Shown one piece after another: positions 56,201-64,000 of a DNA stretch of 64,000 bases. A program made the translations under genes and the position numbers. The notes beneath the pieces were generated by a model. That model ran no database searches, had not been told where the DNA came from, and was given only the letters and a program-made list of their open reading frames with translations. Every line of letters begins with the position of its first letter. The stretch's first letter is position 1. This DNA is from Mesocentrotus franciscanus (lineage: Eukaryota > Echinodermata > Echinoidea > Camarodonta > Strongylocentrotidae), in assembly GCA_037976565.1 (NCBI GenBank), contig CP137671.1, positions 16,694,556 through 16,758,555 of the forward strand, written 5' to 3'.

Positions 56201-59200
56201 TGTAGTTCTTAAATATATATATACAGGTACATGTATATGTAAGTTTCATGTTTTGTAAACTGCTGTCTGTTTAACCTTGACCCTTGACCTCTCTGACCTC
56301 ACATAGATCAGGTTGTTATAGATGCTGCTATCAAGCACCTGCGAGGGATCTGCTATGACTCTATGGACTCGCTGACAGGAGACAATTATGAGGTTAATTT
56401 CACATTTTCCATATGATTATATGTATATAAAAGCAGAATTTCTAGGAAAATTAGTTTATTCATTTATATTGTGTGATTTTCTTCAGAACAATTCATTTAG
56501 ATATTTGATAAGAGTGTTATATTGTGATATTTCTCAAACACGTAAACATTCCTACATGACTAGATGGCTGTCAGTCAACCTTGTAATGAAAGAAGGCAAT
56601 TATCTGTATCATCCTACTTTTTTTGATTGACGTCGTTGAATTTATCATACAAAATTAACCCAACATATACATGTACTTGTGTTTTACTATGCACTGTTGC
56701 ACTGTTGAGTAATAACATTTTACAAAACTTTTGTTAAATAACTCATATGTTCTATACAAGCATATTGTCCTGATTTGGTAACAGATAACTTAGTACATCA
56801 GTACATAAATATAACGTAACTGATTTACTTCATTCTACACACCGTTTTTTAATAGGTAAAAGTAGCTGACTGTATACCCATCATGCAACAGTACATTGCA
56901 GAAGGCAAGATGTTTGATTACATCATCAATGATCTAACAGCCATTCCTATCACCACAGAACCAAGAGGTAAATACAAACTTTTCCACCAACATTATTTGA
57001 TTTGCTTATTAATTAAGTGTTTAAGCATATATCTCATGTGCTGAAATATTACCACATAACACTCGATGCTTTTGTTACAGTGCGAGGGCTTGTAGTTATT
57101 TATGATTAACTATTTGCACAACATGATAATAGCAGCGCACACATCAACAGCTGCACCATTTAAAGAGCAATCCAACCTTTGTTCATTTGTATGGAAGCAG
57201 AAATATAAGAGAAACAGAATGGTTGAAGTTTTAAAATATATTATACCAATAGAGAGGAGTTACAAATTTGTGAAATATGAGATCACTAAATCTCTGCGAA
57301 TCTCAAACTGGAAACTCGGTCATTGGATTGTGATGTAGTCACAGACAACTCTCCCTTTTGTCATATACAAAGATATCATTAATTTCTGTTTTTCTCCGAA
57401 GTGCCTTCTCCATTAGGGTACTACTCAAAAGGTCTTATGAATTTCATATTAGTATAGGTCCTCTAAACAGGAAATGCCCTCCTGAGTCATAAATTTTGTA
57501 AAGTTGACATTTTAATCATTTTATGAGTTGAAACAAGTTGGAAAGTTGTGCGGCACTTCACCACAGTGACATTACCGATTCAGCCAGTTCAAAGTGCCCA
57601 TACCTAGAAATGGTATAATAGTGATTATAGCTTTCCAACATTCATATTAATGTCCTTTTTGTTCTGATTTCATTCAAATTTTAAACAGTCTGCTTCTCCA
57701 ATCTTTCTGTTTTCTTTTAGAATAGTTGTCTATTAAGGTTGGATTTACCTTTAAACACTGGAGGCAAATAAGTAATATTGAGGATAGAAATTGGAAGTAA
57801 AAGGAAGGCATGTGTTTCCAAAGACCCTGATGTCATATCAGAAAAATTGCACATCTGTCTATTCATCTCCAAATTTAGAATTTTGTGTCCATGCTGTTTG
57901 CTGTCAATGACCTCATATTTTAATAGATTCTTCTAATGTTAAGGCAATGATGCCCTCATGACATTGACCTAGCTTTCTATTTTTGAATATGGAATGGCAT
58001 GGAATGAATTTCTTTTTTGGCGCTCGGGTGAATGTTCCTGCTTTTTTCCCCCTTTCTTTACTGTCAAAGTATTGTTATTGGTTTTCTTAACATGATAAAG
58101 ATATAAAGTAACGATGACAAGAGTGGTTAGTAGAATTAAGATGGCAATCCCACTGACCAATAGTAATGGACTTGATTTTACATTATTTGTATATGTTTTT
58201 GATATGGATGGATTAACAGTGTCATTCAAGAGAAGATATTTACTTCTTTCTGCCGGGTCTTTGGTAATTGCGCCTTGTCCAGCTGTGGTCACAGGACTGG
58301 GATTGAAGATTGCCTTTGTGTCATTTGGATCCCATACAAAATCATTACATTCACACATATCTTTAGGTCGAGCAAAGCTAGCGGAACAACAAAATATAGG
58401 ATGTTCTTTTGTAACCCAGATTATTTGTTTCAAAGTTTCACCAGTTTCAACAAGATTACTCCGTGGAGGCAATCTTTTATAATCTTGGTAGCAGTAAATC
58501 CCCCCAGCTAAGCTGCCAATAGGAGCCGTACATTGCAATGGCACCCAATCACCAACTGCTTCATTATTGGTACTGAATGTACAAGAGATATTACCAGGAG
58601 GATAATTGACATTTAACCTAATCCTTGTTAACTCGCTCTGAATTGCACCATCCCTGTACGCTTGGCATATGTATGTTGCCTCGTCATTTCTATTTACAGG
58701 ATTTATTTCAACCTTTAGTGAACAGTTCTTATCTATCACACTAAACCTACTCAATTGATAGAGGGGCAAATTTAGATATTCAGGCTTTGCTGAACTGTAA
58801 AATGGAAGTCTGTTTGCGCTCTGTATAGTGACTGTATTACTGTCACATGGATATAGGAATTCAAGTTGCACGGCTTCATCCTCAGTAACCGTGACAAAAG
58901 AACCACATCTGGATAATGGGATCAGTGCAATAAAGATAGCAAATAAATAAATAAGTTCCTGCGACTTAACCATGTTGGCTGGAATCTCATAACAAATTGC
59001 AGTATTTGTTGATGGCAACAAGAGATCACTGTCTATCGCCTTTATGCATTGAAATAGGCCTATCAGTTTGATGTTCCTTCAGAAAATTCCTCCTATTTGC
59101 TCTGTTGTTTTTCCCAGCAATTTTCCTTCAGTAGCAGGTAGAACCAGAACACCAATTTAAACACTGTTGGTTGAGGTCTTTAAAAGTTTTGAGCTTTTCT

Positions 59201-62200
59201 AAGCATATGTTGATTAATCATGTATTGTTGAGTGGAGTTCATTGGTATCAGAAATCTCAAATGAAGTCTGATCTCAAGATGTTTTTGCCGGTCACTGTTT
59301 TTACTAATGATATTGTACAATCCGAAATCAGAATGCTGAAGATTCATCCATGAAAGAAATACGTCTTGACTGATTCGAAGTGATCACCTGAATCAAATAT
59401 AGAAAAGAAATTCAAACAGCTTTAAAAGCTTTTTTGTATTTGATTTGAGTAGCTGCTTGGTTCTATCTTTTTTCAGGTTTTTTTAATACTGATTCACATG
59501 CTATGGCTTTAAAGTGATATGTTTTTAATTATGTATATCTACCAGACCTTTCAACTAATATCTGCATTCTATTTCACTGTAATTGAAGATATAATAATTT
59601 AACCGTTTATAAACTTACCCTCCTCACGATTTTGTGTCGTTGATAACTGGTGATCCAGGTGCAAATGCTTTGCCTTGCTGTTTGAAAGCTTGGCATCAAT
59701 ATTGAACTGATGTGTTTACTGATATGGTTTTTTTCAGAATTACTGATAAGGTTTCTCAAAATAACCTTTTAGATTAAAAAAAAATCAAACAAGACCATGT
59801 GGCTCAGTTGAGAAGGGGGTGGGTGCTATGTTGGATGCCAAGTCAGTGCACTAAAGTGGCTTAAGCCTGTGGATAAAGAATTAAAATTACCTAGTCCCTC
59901 AGATAGGATTACATTTTATTTGATCCCTGAAACTTTATACTTGTACTTGCTCACAGTTCCTCGCATTCAGGTTTAATTGGTCCCCAGTCCCGTCTAATGT
60001 TCATAAGTGACAAATTTTCAATACATTTAACAATTCAAATTGTAATTTATGTTCCACTGTAAAACATTTATATATTTGTAAATAAAAGTAGCGGGACCAT
60101 AAAAGGAAGCACAAAAAGCTTGTTAGAAATGACCCCTGAACAGAAATACAAAATCAAAATGAAAAAGTATTGAATAATTTGTGCACAAAATAACATTAAG
60201 AAGAGAAAGGAAGAGAACAGATTGAAGGAAACATTAACAACAATTTCTCACATAATATATTTGACTTGTGTCTTCAAGGAGATGTCTTATATACAATCAT
60301 TTTAAATTGTTTTACCGTCGTACCATTTGTAAATTTCGATGGCAGGTTATTCCAGAGAATCAGGCCATTATGAAAATTCAAATTTTGTGTAATTGTGTGC
60401 GATTCGGAGGTAGGGGGTAGTTTGAACATTTCTAGTATTGTGGTTAAGAATAGAGTCATTCAAAGTAAAATACTCATTAAAAGCTACAGGAAGAAGGTTG
60501 GTAGACAGCTTAAACATGAAAATAGAGACCTGTATCCAAAGCTAATAATTCGTGAACAGGTAGGATTTGTATTGTTTGAATAGAGGTAGACTGGAGGAAA
60601 GTACAACTTTATCTTTATACTTATATAATTCAGTACAATAATATTTGAGATTACCACATGAATGGTAGTACCTTATTTCAATTAAAATCAATATTATTAA
60701 TTTATCAACTGCATAAAAAATAAAGAATCATCACAAACCATTCATGACAATTTATGCAATCACCCAAATTGTTTTCATAATGGGATATTTACAGTTAATA
60801 TCATGCATTAGTTTATTTGCATATCATTATTTGATCGTTATTTGAACAGATGGCTCTTCCCACCCAATGAGTAATTTCAAGAAGAGTGTTCAAATATTTA
60901 TTCACCAGAGACTCACTAGGTTTAAATATCTAGACTCATTGCTCTGTGTGTTATAAAGAAATGTAAGGTGTATTTCTAGTATCATTTTATTGGCCACATC
61001 ATATGGGAATGAGGCTTAATGCTAGCCTATAACACAGAAATATTTCTCAGGAATCTGACTAATATTAACATCAGGGGCGGCGATCCCGGGGGGGACGGGG
61101 GAGACACTTCCTCCCCTCGATTTTTTTAGGGGGGGATTGTCCCCCCCCGGAAAATTTTAAAAGGTGCAAAAAAAAAAATGTACAGCAAATACTGACTGAA
61201 CACCAACACACACTTTAAGGCTCTGGAGGGCCCAAAAGTGCAGCGTTTAGACTAATAAAAATGCAAAAATCTTCTCACTCGTAGCTCCCTCGCATAATAT
61301 CTTTCAAAATGTAAAAGTAGATATTGTAGAAAAGTGAAGTGTGAAAAAAATATATTGCTTGTTTTTATACTATAGTTTTTTTTAAAACAACAAAACTTAA
61401 AAAGCTGTGAGGGGTAGTCACTTCCATCCCCTTCACCCCTCTCGTTCACTATGCTCGATCTCGCTGGCATACTGATGGGGGGGGGGCTTGGGGCAGTTGC
61501 CCCCCAAAATAAAATTCATATATGTGGTTTATTTCTAATTCGATACCAGTGATTTACAAATGTTGCTGAAATGGCATGATTTTTTCGTGAGCTTCCGAGG
61601 GCTCCGCCCCCTGCACCCCACCAGGGCCCTATGGCGGGCCCCTGGATGCTCATCTGACGTTATCAAATGCCTAAAACCCCTGAGCTTCATGGGGCTCTGC
61701 CCTGACCCCACCAAGCGCCCTAAGGCGGCCCCTGGATGCCCATCTGATCGTAATTTAATGCTTAAAACCCCTGAGCTTCCGGGGGTCCGCCCCCGGACCC
61801 CACTCCAATTAGTGACCTGCATGCCAGTGACACAAAAAAGGTATCAAAATATGCTCATCTCGGGCTGTAATTAAATGCCTAAAACCCCGGAGCTTCCGGG
61901 GGCTCTGCCCCCTGGACCCCACCAGGGTCCTATGCAGGCCCCTGGTTGCTCATCTGACCTTAATTAAATGCCTAAAACCCCTCAGCTTCGTGGGGCTCTG
62001 CCCCTTCATCCCCGCCGGTGCTTTGCCCCTGGACCCCAGGCCAATTTACGCTCCACGTACTTGCTTTGCTCTACCTGATCGTAAATACTTTAGCCCCCCC
62101 CCCACCCCCACTTTGAAAAACGTTCGCGGGCCTTCATGTAGCATGTAAGAATGGTGGTGATGCAAATTTTGTTCTGCCCCCCCCCCAAAAAAAAAAAACC

Positions 62201-62414
62201 AAAAAAAACGTTTTTGGTCATTAAGCCACTGCTCCCTCACCCCTTGCATTTCGTCCCCCCCGGTCATGAAAAGAAATCGCCGCCCCTGATTAACATAATG
62301 CACTTTTTGTATTTACATCACTCTGTACTTGCAGGCAGCCAGTGGGACTTTCTTCATCTAATCCTAGATCTTTCAATGCAACTTCTCAAGCCAACAGGGA
62401 AATATTTCACTCAG
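44232..62414 (+). CDS. SMS: Spermine synthase, 8 exons, 3' end off window
   Basis: Exons: 44232-44292, 49905-50028, 50914-51084, 52169-52344, 53008-53162, 56303-56392, 56856-56967, 62335-62414. The phases agree and give 969 bases, 323 codons; roughly 50 further residues should lie beyond 64000. Spermine synthase transfers an aminopropyl group from decarboxylated S-adenosylmethionine to spermidine in the cytosol. Seen: an N-terminal domain whose length and ends fit animal SMS, then [52 protein letters not shown] (nucleotide-binding loop with catalytic Asp), [23 protein letters not shown] (second catalytic Asp), and [16 protein letters not shown]. These patterns separate it from spermidine synthase. 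ATG 44232 has AAC before it. Intron 5 is AT-AC (U12 type); the rest are GT-AG. Intron 7 hosts an antisense Ig-domain gene and a hAT-type element. Confidence 0.95.
44674..44835 (+). other. Small acidic ORF, 53 residues
   Basis: ATG in an AACAATGG context begins [20 protein letters not shown] and continues acidic to a TAA at 44833-44835. It lies in SMS intron 1. No family was recognised; it could be a first exon of a transposon gene or chance. Confidence 0.25.
44836..46340. other. SMS intron 1, CTAG-rich patches
   Basis: Short CTAG-rich patches at 45060-45180 and 45440-45500 resemble the satellite in the Harbinger element. No exon seen. Confidence 0.4.
46348..46431 (+). mobile_element. Half copy of the 26083 hairpin MITE
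   Basis: Matches the left arm of the hairpin at 26083-26222 through 'tctgtctctttcgttcgtta' and 'gggtagggtcggct', then ends in its own small hairpin. Confidence 0.75.
46627..46764. repeat. Hairpin of 138 bases
   Basis: Inverted repeat with a clear stem, 'cctcgtcggaattgaa' and 'ttcaattccgacgagg', flanked by 'ttaaggtttt' and 'aaagacccttaa'. Probably a small MITE. Confidence 0.75.
47255..47395 (-). repeat. GC-rich minisatellite fragment
   Basis: 'ggggggcaaaggcagggtcc', 'accttaggacccctggtggg' and 'cccctggaagctctc' resemble the unit at 1035-1365. Confidence 0.5.
48640..49285 (+). repeat. (CCGT)n plus tandem repeat
   Basis: 'agctcatccgaagggcccga' and 'gccatggcgtggcatccgtc' precede seven CCGT units (about 48680-48710), followed by about four copies of a roughly 160-base unit containing 'tgcttcttctccctcatttc' and 'ccgattttgatttggtttgc'. 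This arrangement is widespread in marine invertebrate genomes. It lies in SMS intron 1. Confidence 0.75.
50690..50775 (+). pseudogene. Degenerate copy of SMS exon 3 start
   Basis: 'ctgattccatcgctatccag' then 'agtaatgcaatgttcagcag' and 'tcaccatccctacc' match the acceptor and first 40 bases of SMS exon 3, 201 bases upstream of the real one. A weaker copy may lie near 50505-50560. Confidence 0.7.
53245..53536 (+). pseudogene. Two degenerate copies of SMS exon 5 3' end
   Basis: Copy one (to 53333) reads 'gaaacgggggcatccttcat' and 'gaagtcctgaaggagaatcc' and is followed by an intact ATATCCTTTT at 53334. Copy two (about 53450-53527) is more decayed and followed by ATATCTTTC. Spacing from the real donor at 53163 is 171 and then 194 bases. 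Confidence 0.85.
54069..54458. repeat. Foldback of about 390 bases
   Basis: Arms of about 185 bases are inverted copies meeting near 54255 ('gctctggctcc' and 'gagccagagc'). Matching peptides appear on both strands as a result. Ends are near 'gccatatagagt' and 'actctatggc'. It lies in SMS intron 5. Confidence 0.85.
54865..54985. repeat. CA-rich microsatellite
   Basis: Repeated 'acacatcacaaaacgcacat' units. Confidence 0.8.
57969..58973 (-). CDS. Intronless Ig-domain membrane receptor, ITIM-like
   Basis: One uninterrupted frame, 334 residues plus TAG, from ATG 58973 (context GCCAACATGG); the longer frame upstream starts only at TTG. Seen: signal peptide about 1-24 ([20 protein letters not shown]), an Ig-like domain with C43 and C103 in the DEATYIC motif preceded by [15 protein letters not shown], a cysteine-rich second extracellular region (C131, C148, C161, C195, C196, C207, C209) that may be an Ig-related fold, NxS/T sequons, a transmembrane helix about 268-294, a basic cytoplasmic stretch, and IPYSKI at 327-332, which fits the ITIM form [ILVS]xYxx[ILV]. 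It lies antisense in SMS intron 7. The family is not recognised beyond immunoglobulin superfamily. A cell-surface signalling or adhesion role is inferred. It could be a retrocopy, but no poly(A) tail or target duplication was identified. Confidence 0.75.
   Translation of the reverse strand: MVKSQELIYLFAIFIALIPLSRCGSFVTVTEDEAVQLEFLYPCDSNTVTIQSANRLPFYSSAKPEYLNLPLYQLSRFSVIDKNCSLKVEINPVNRNDEATYICQAYRDGAIQSELTRIRLNVNYPPGNISCTFSTNNEAVGDWVPLQCTAPIGSLAGGIYCYQDYKRLPPRSNLVETGETLKQIIWVTKEHPIFCCSASFARPKDMCECNDFVWDPNDTKAIFNPSPVTTAGQGAITKDPAERSKYLLLNDTVNPSISKTYTNNVKSSPLLLVSGIAILILLTTLVIVTLYLYHVKKTNNNTLTVKKGGKKQEHSPERQKRNSFHAIPYSKIES
59022..60270. other. SMS intron 7 and Ig gene 5' flank
   Basis: AT-rich DNA without recognisable exons. 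It probably contains the promoter of the minus-strand Ig-domain gene, but no TATA or initiator could be assigned. Confidence 0.35.
60274..60459 (-). mobile_element. LINE ORF2 C-terminal remnant
   Basis: Minus-strand [20 protein letters not shown] and [10 protein letters not shown] match the C terminus of CR1/L2-like proteins (typically 'g..LWN.LP..i....s...FK..l'). Confidence 0.6.
61072..62288. mobile_element. hAT-type element, 1217 bases
   Basis: The ends are 'caggggcggcgatc' and 'gaaatcgccgcccctg', inverted repeats of 13 bases. The perfect 8-base duplication attaacat lies at 61064-61071 and 62289-62296. It has no transposase. The centre, 61590-62095, is an array of about five GC-rich minisatellite units also found at 1-175, 1035-1365 and 47255-47395. 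Its right end is 46 bases upstream of SMS exon 8. Confidence 0.85.
61590..62095 (+). repeat. GC-rich minisatellite inside hAT-type element
   Basis: Units of roughly 95-110 bases, each with 'gagcttccgggggctc', 'ccccaccaggg', 'gcccctggatgctcatctga' and 'taattaaatgcctaaaaccc', partly interrupted after the third. Confidence 0.75.
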
Positions 62415-63099
62415 GTAGGTATAGTCACCTCTTTTAGGAAATTGGAGTTGAAATAAGTATCCCCTTGATGTCATCCTATGGTGACAACTCCCCTTGCATC
62501 TATGTTATGCAGGTGCTTATCTGCCACTGTGATCAGGTCATAGGCCAGACCCGTGCATGTGACGCAGGCATTTTCTTCAAAATCCATCCTACATGTAGGC
62601 CAGATGCAGAGAGGTGCACGGCCGGTTATCTAAAAAACATGTAAAATGTTTATGTGTAGTGAATTGATCCCATTTTTTTTTGGGGAGGTATAAAATAAGC
62701 AGAAAAAAAGGGAGAGGGAGGAGGAGGAAGGAAGGAAGAGGAGGATGATGATGGTGTGGATTCTTATACAGTTCACCTATCCATCATGCTGTATTGCTCT
62801 TGTCACTCCAACAATATTTTCGCTTAGAGCCAGTGGCCAAATATGTTGTATATATCGGGTACATATTTACATGTACACCTGGGTGTAGAGTGGCAAATAT
62901 GGCAAGAAGTCTTACCAAAGGACTTAATGCCTGGCAGAGATTCAAGCCTTCAACGCTTGTATTGAAAGTCCAGTGCATGAACCACTATACCGTAACACAA
63001 AAATATAAGATGACAGTAAATCACAATGTCATGATAGTATTAGCACTATGCTTCTTAAACATATTATATACTTCATTGTATCTCCATTAGTTTGTAGAT

Positions 63100-63764
63100 T
63101 TAAATCATCAATTTCCACAGGAGTATGTCCAGATCTCCTTAAAGTAGTGAAAGTAATTCCTATTTATAAGCAGGACAATTCACATGAAATTTGCAATTAG
63201 CACCCAATATCTTTATTCTATACTATATCAAAAATTCTTGAAAAAATAGTTTACAACAGGTCACATGATTTTCTTAATAAAAAACAAATTGTTGAATCCA
63301 AACCAATATGGGTTAAGGAAAAACCACTCGACACATTTAGCTCTCGTACAAATATATGACAACATTACAAGTGCAATCTTATGGCAATTAAGGAACACGG
63401 AAATAGGAATATTTTTGGATTTAAGTAAAGCGTTTGATACACTCAACCATACTATTTTGATTTGGATCCTGTATACATGTATGTAATTCGAGGGCAAACT
63501 CTATCCTGGTTTAAAGACTACTTGTCGAACAGACAACAATATGGTTCATTTGATGGTACTTACTCTAGTCTTTTACCGATCAAGTGTGGTGTCCCTCGAG
63601 GCTCCGTTCTGGGACCACTTCTTTTTCTTTTGTATGTAAACGATATAATGAATGCATCATCTGTTTTGTCATTTATTTTCTCAGACGACACACAATCTTT
63701 TTACTCACACAATAACATTGAAACACTAATGAATTCATTTACCAAAAGTGTCCGCATGGTTTAA
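63100..63764 (+). mobile_element. LINE reverse transcriptase fragment, broken
   Basis: Reads CPDLLKVVKVIPIYKQDNSH, then QYGLRKNHSTHLALV, FLDLSKAFDTLNHTIL, then after a frameshift near 63460 QTLSWFKDYLSNRQQ, CGVPRGSVLGPLLFLLYVND and LSFIFSDDTQSFYSHN. These are RT palm and finger blocks of a CR1/L2/jockey-like element; the usual FADDT is FSDDT here. A stop near 63200 and the frameshift make it inactive. Confidence 0.85.
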
Positions 63765-63845
63765 AGATAAAGTTGAGTTCTGGTCATGCAATTGCATTGT
63801 GCAAGAAAAGGTGTGGAATCGATCAGAAAAGGTTGATCATCTGGC

Positions 63846-64000
63846 ATATAAGTATTGGTGTGACTGGAAGGTTCTGGAATCATCCAAATGATAAGAAATT
63901 TGGCCCAGTCTTGGTAAAGTTACAAGCACTGTACACAGAAAGATGGATATGAGGCTACACAAACATGTGGCATAAAAATCCGTCCCGATTTTTATGTTGT
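63846..64000 (+). repeat. Interspersed repeat, copy B, cut by window edge
   Basis: Second copy of the repeat at 9483-9658; it runs to the last base of the window. Confidence 0.75.

Larger units (their letters stand above)
53163..56302 (+). promoter_or_regulatory. U12-type AT-AC intron of SMS
   Basis: The 5' end is ATATCCTTTT, the exact U12 AT-AC donor. The 3' end is 'ctgacctcAC' at 56301-56302. A U12-like branch site CCTTGAC (56282-56288) lies with its A 15 bases before the end. Only this splice keeps the protein reading [13 protein letters not shown], the family-conserved order; a nearby AG (56305-56306) would lose a residue and break the frame. Confidence 0.92.

Noticed and set aside
56305..56306. 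AG as the acceptor of SMS intron 5.
   Set aside because: With the AT donor it would leave four bases out and break the MVEIDQ frame; AC at 56301-56302 restores it exactly.
58974..59021. A 16-residue N-terminal extension of the Ig-domain protein.
   Set aside because: It begins with TTG; the first ATG at 58973 has a strong context and starts an ideal signal peptide.

Overview
The window looks like nuclear DNA of a marine invertebrate deuterostome, most likely an echinoderm. The evidence is intron-rich genes with GT-AG and one AT-AC intron, AT-rich introns packed with short DNA transposons, tRNA-like SINEs, non-LTR retrotransposon tails, (CCGT)n-type repeats, and proteins close in sequence to animal SLC22, PACRG and spermine synthase. 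The species cannot be fixed from sequence alone. Four protein-coding genes can be assembled by matching exon phase, splice sites and family motifs.

Layout. 1-3.0 kb: repeats only. 3.05-19.26 kb: a large imperfect inverted duplication. Its left arm (3049-8266) carries exon copies 10-12 of an SLC22 transporter, broken in exon 11, followed by the first exon of PACRG on the plus strand. Its right arm (15385-19264) carries the same order in reverse. The spacer holds PACRG exons 2-4 and an extra, older fragment of SLC22 exon 11. The complete SLC22 gene (12 exons, 579 residues) runs on the minus strand from 37514 to 15984 and uses the right-arm exons. The complete PACRG gene (4 exons, 223 residues) runs on the plus strand from 8039 to 12461 and uses the left-arm exon. 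Each arm thus keeps one working gene and one broken copy of the other.

19.9-27.3 kb, inside SLC22 intron 8: a 7.36-kb Harbinger-type DNA transposon with 35-bp perfect terminal repeats and a decayed transposase, which hosts a minisatellite, an unusual CTAG-rich satellite and several nested small elements. 27-44 kb: the rest of the SLC22 gene and a gene-poor repeat-rich stretch.

44.2-62.4 kb: spermine synthase (SMS) on the plus strand, 8 exons in the window, last exon(s) beyond the right edge. Its intron 5 is a U12-type AT-AC intron. Inside intron 7, on the minus strand, sits an intronless gene for a 334-residue membrane protein with a signal peptide, immunoglobulin-like domains, one transmembrane segment and one ITIM-like motif. 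This is the best candidate for something undescribed.

Functionally the genes are unrelated: SLC22 is a plasma-membrane organic-ion carrier, PACRG an axonemal microtubule protein, SMS a polyamine enzyme, and the Ig protein a putative receptor. A repeated theme is short local tandem copies of exon edges (PACRG exons 2 and 4, SMS exons 3 and 5, the Harbinger transposase exon). No CRISPR array, rRNA or functional tRNA gene was seen.
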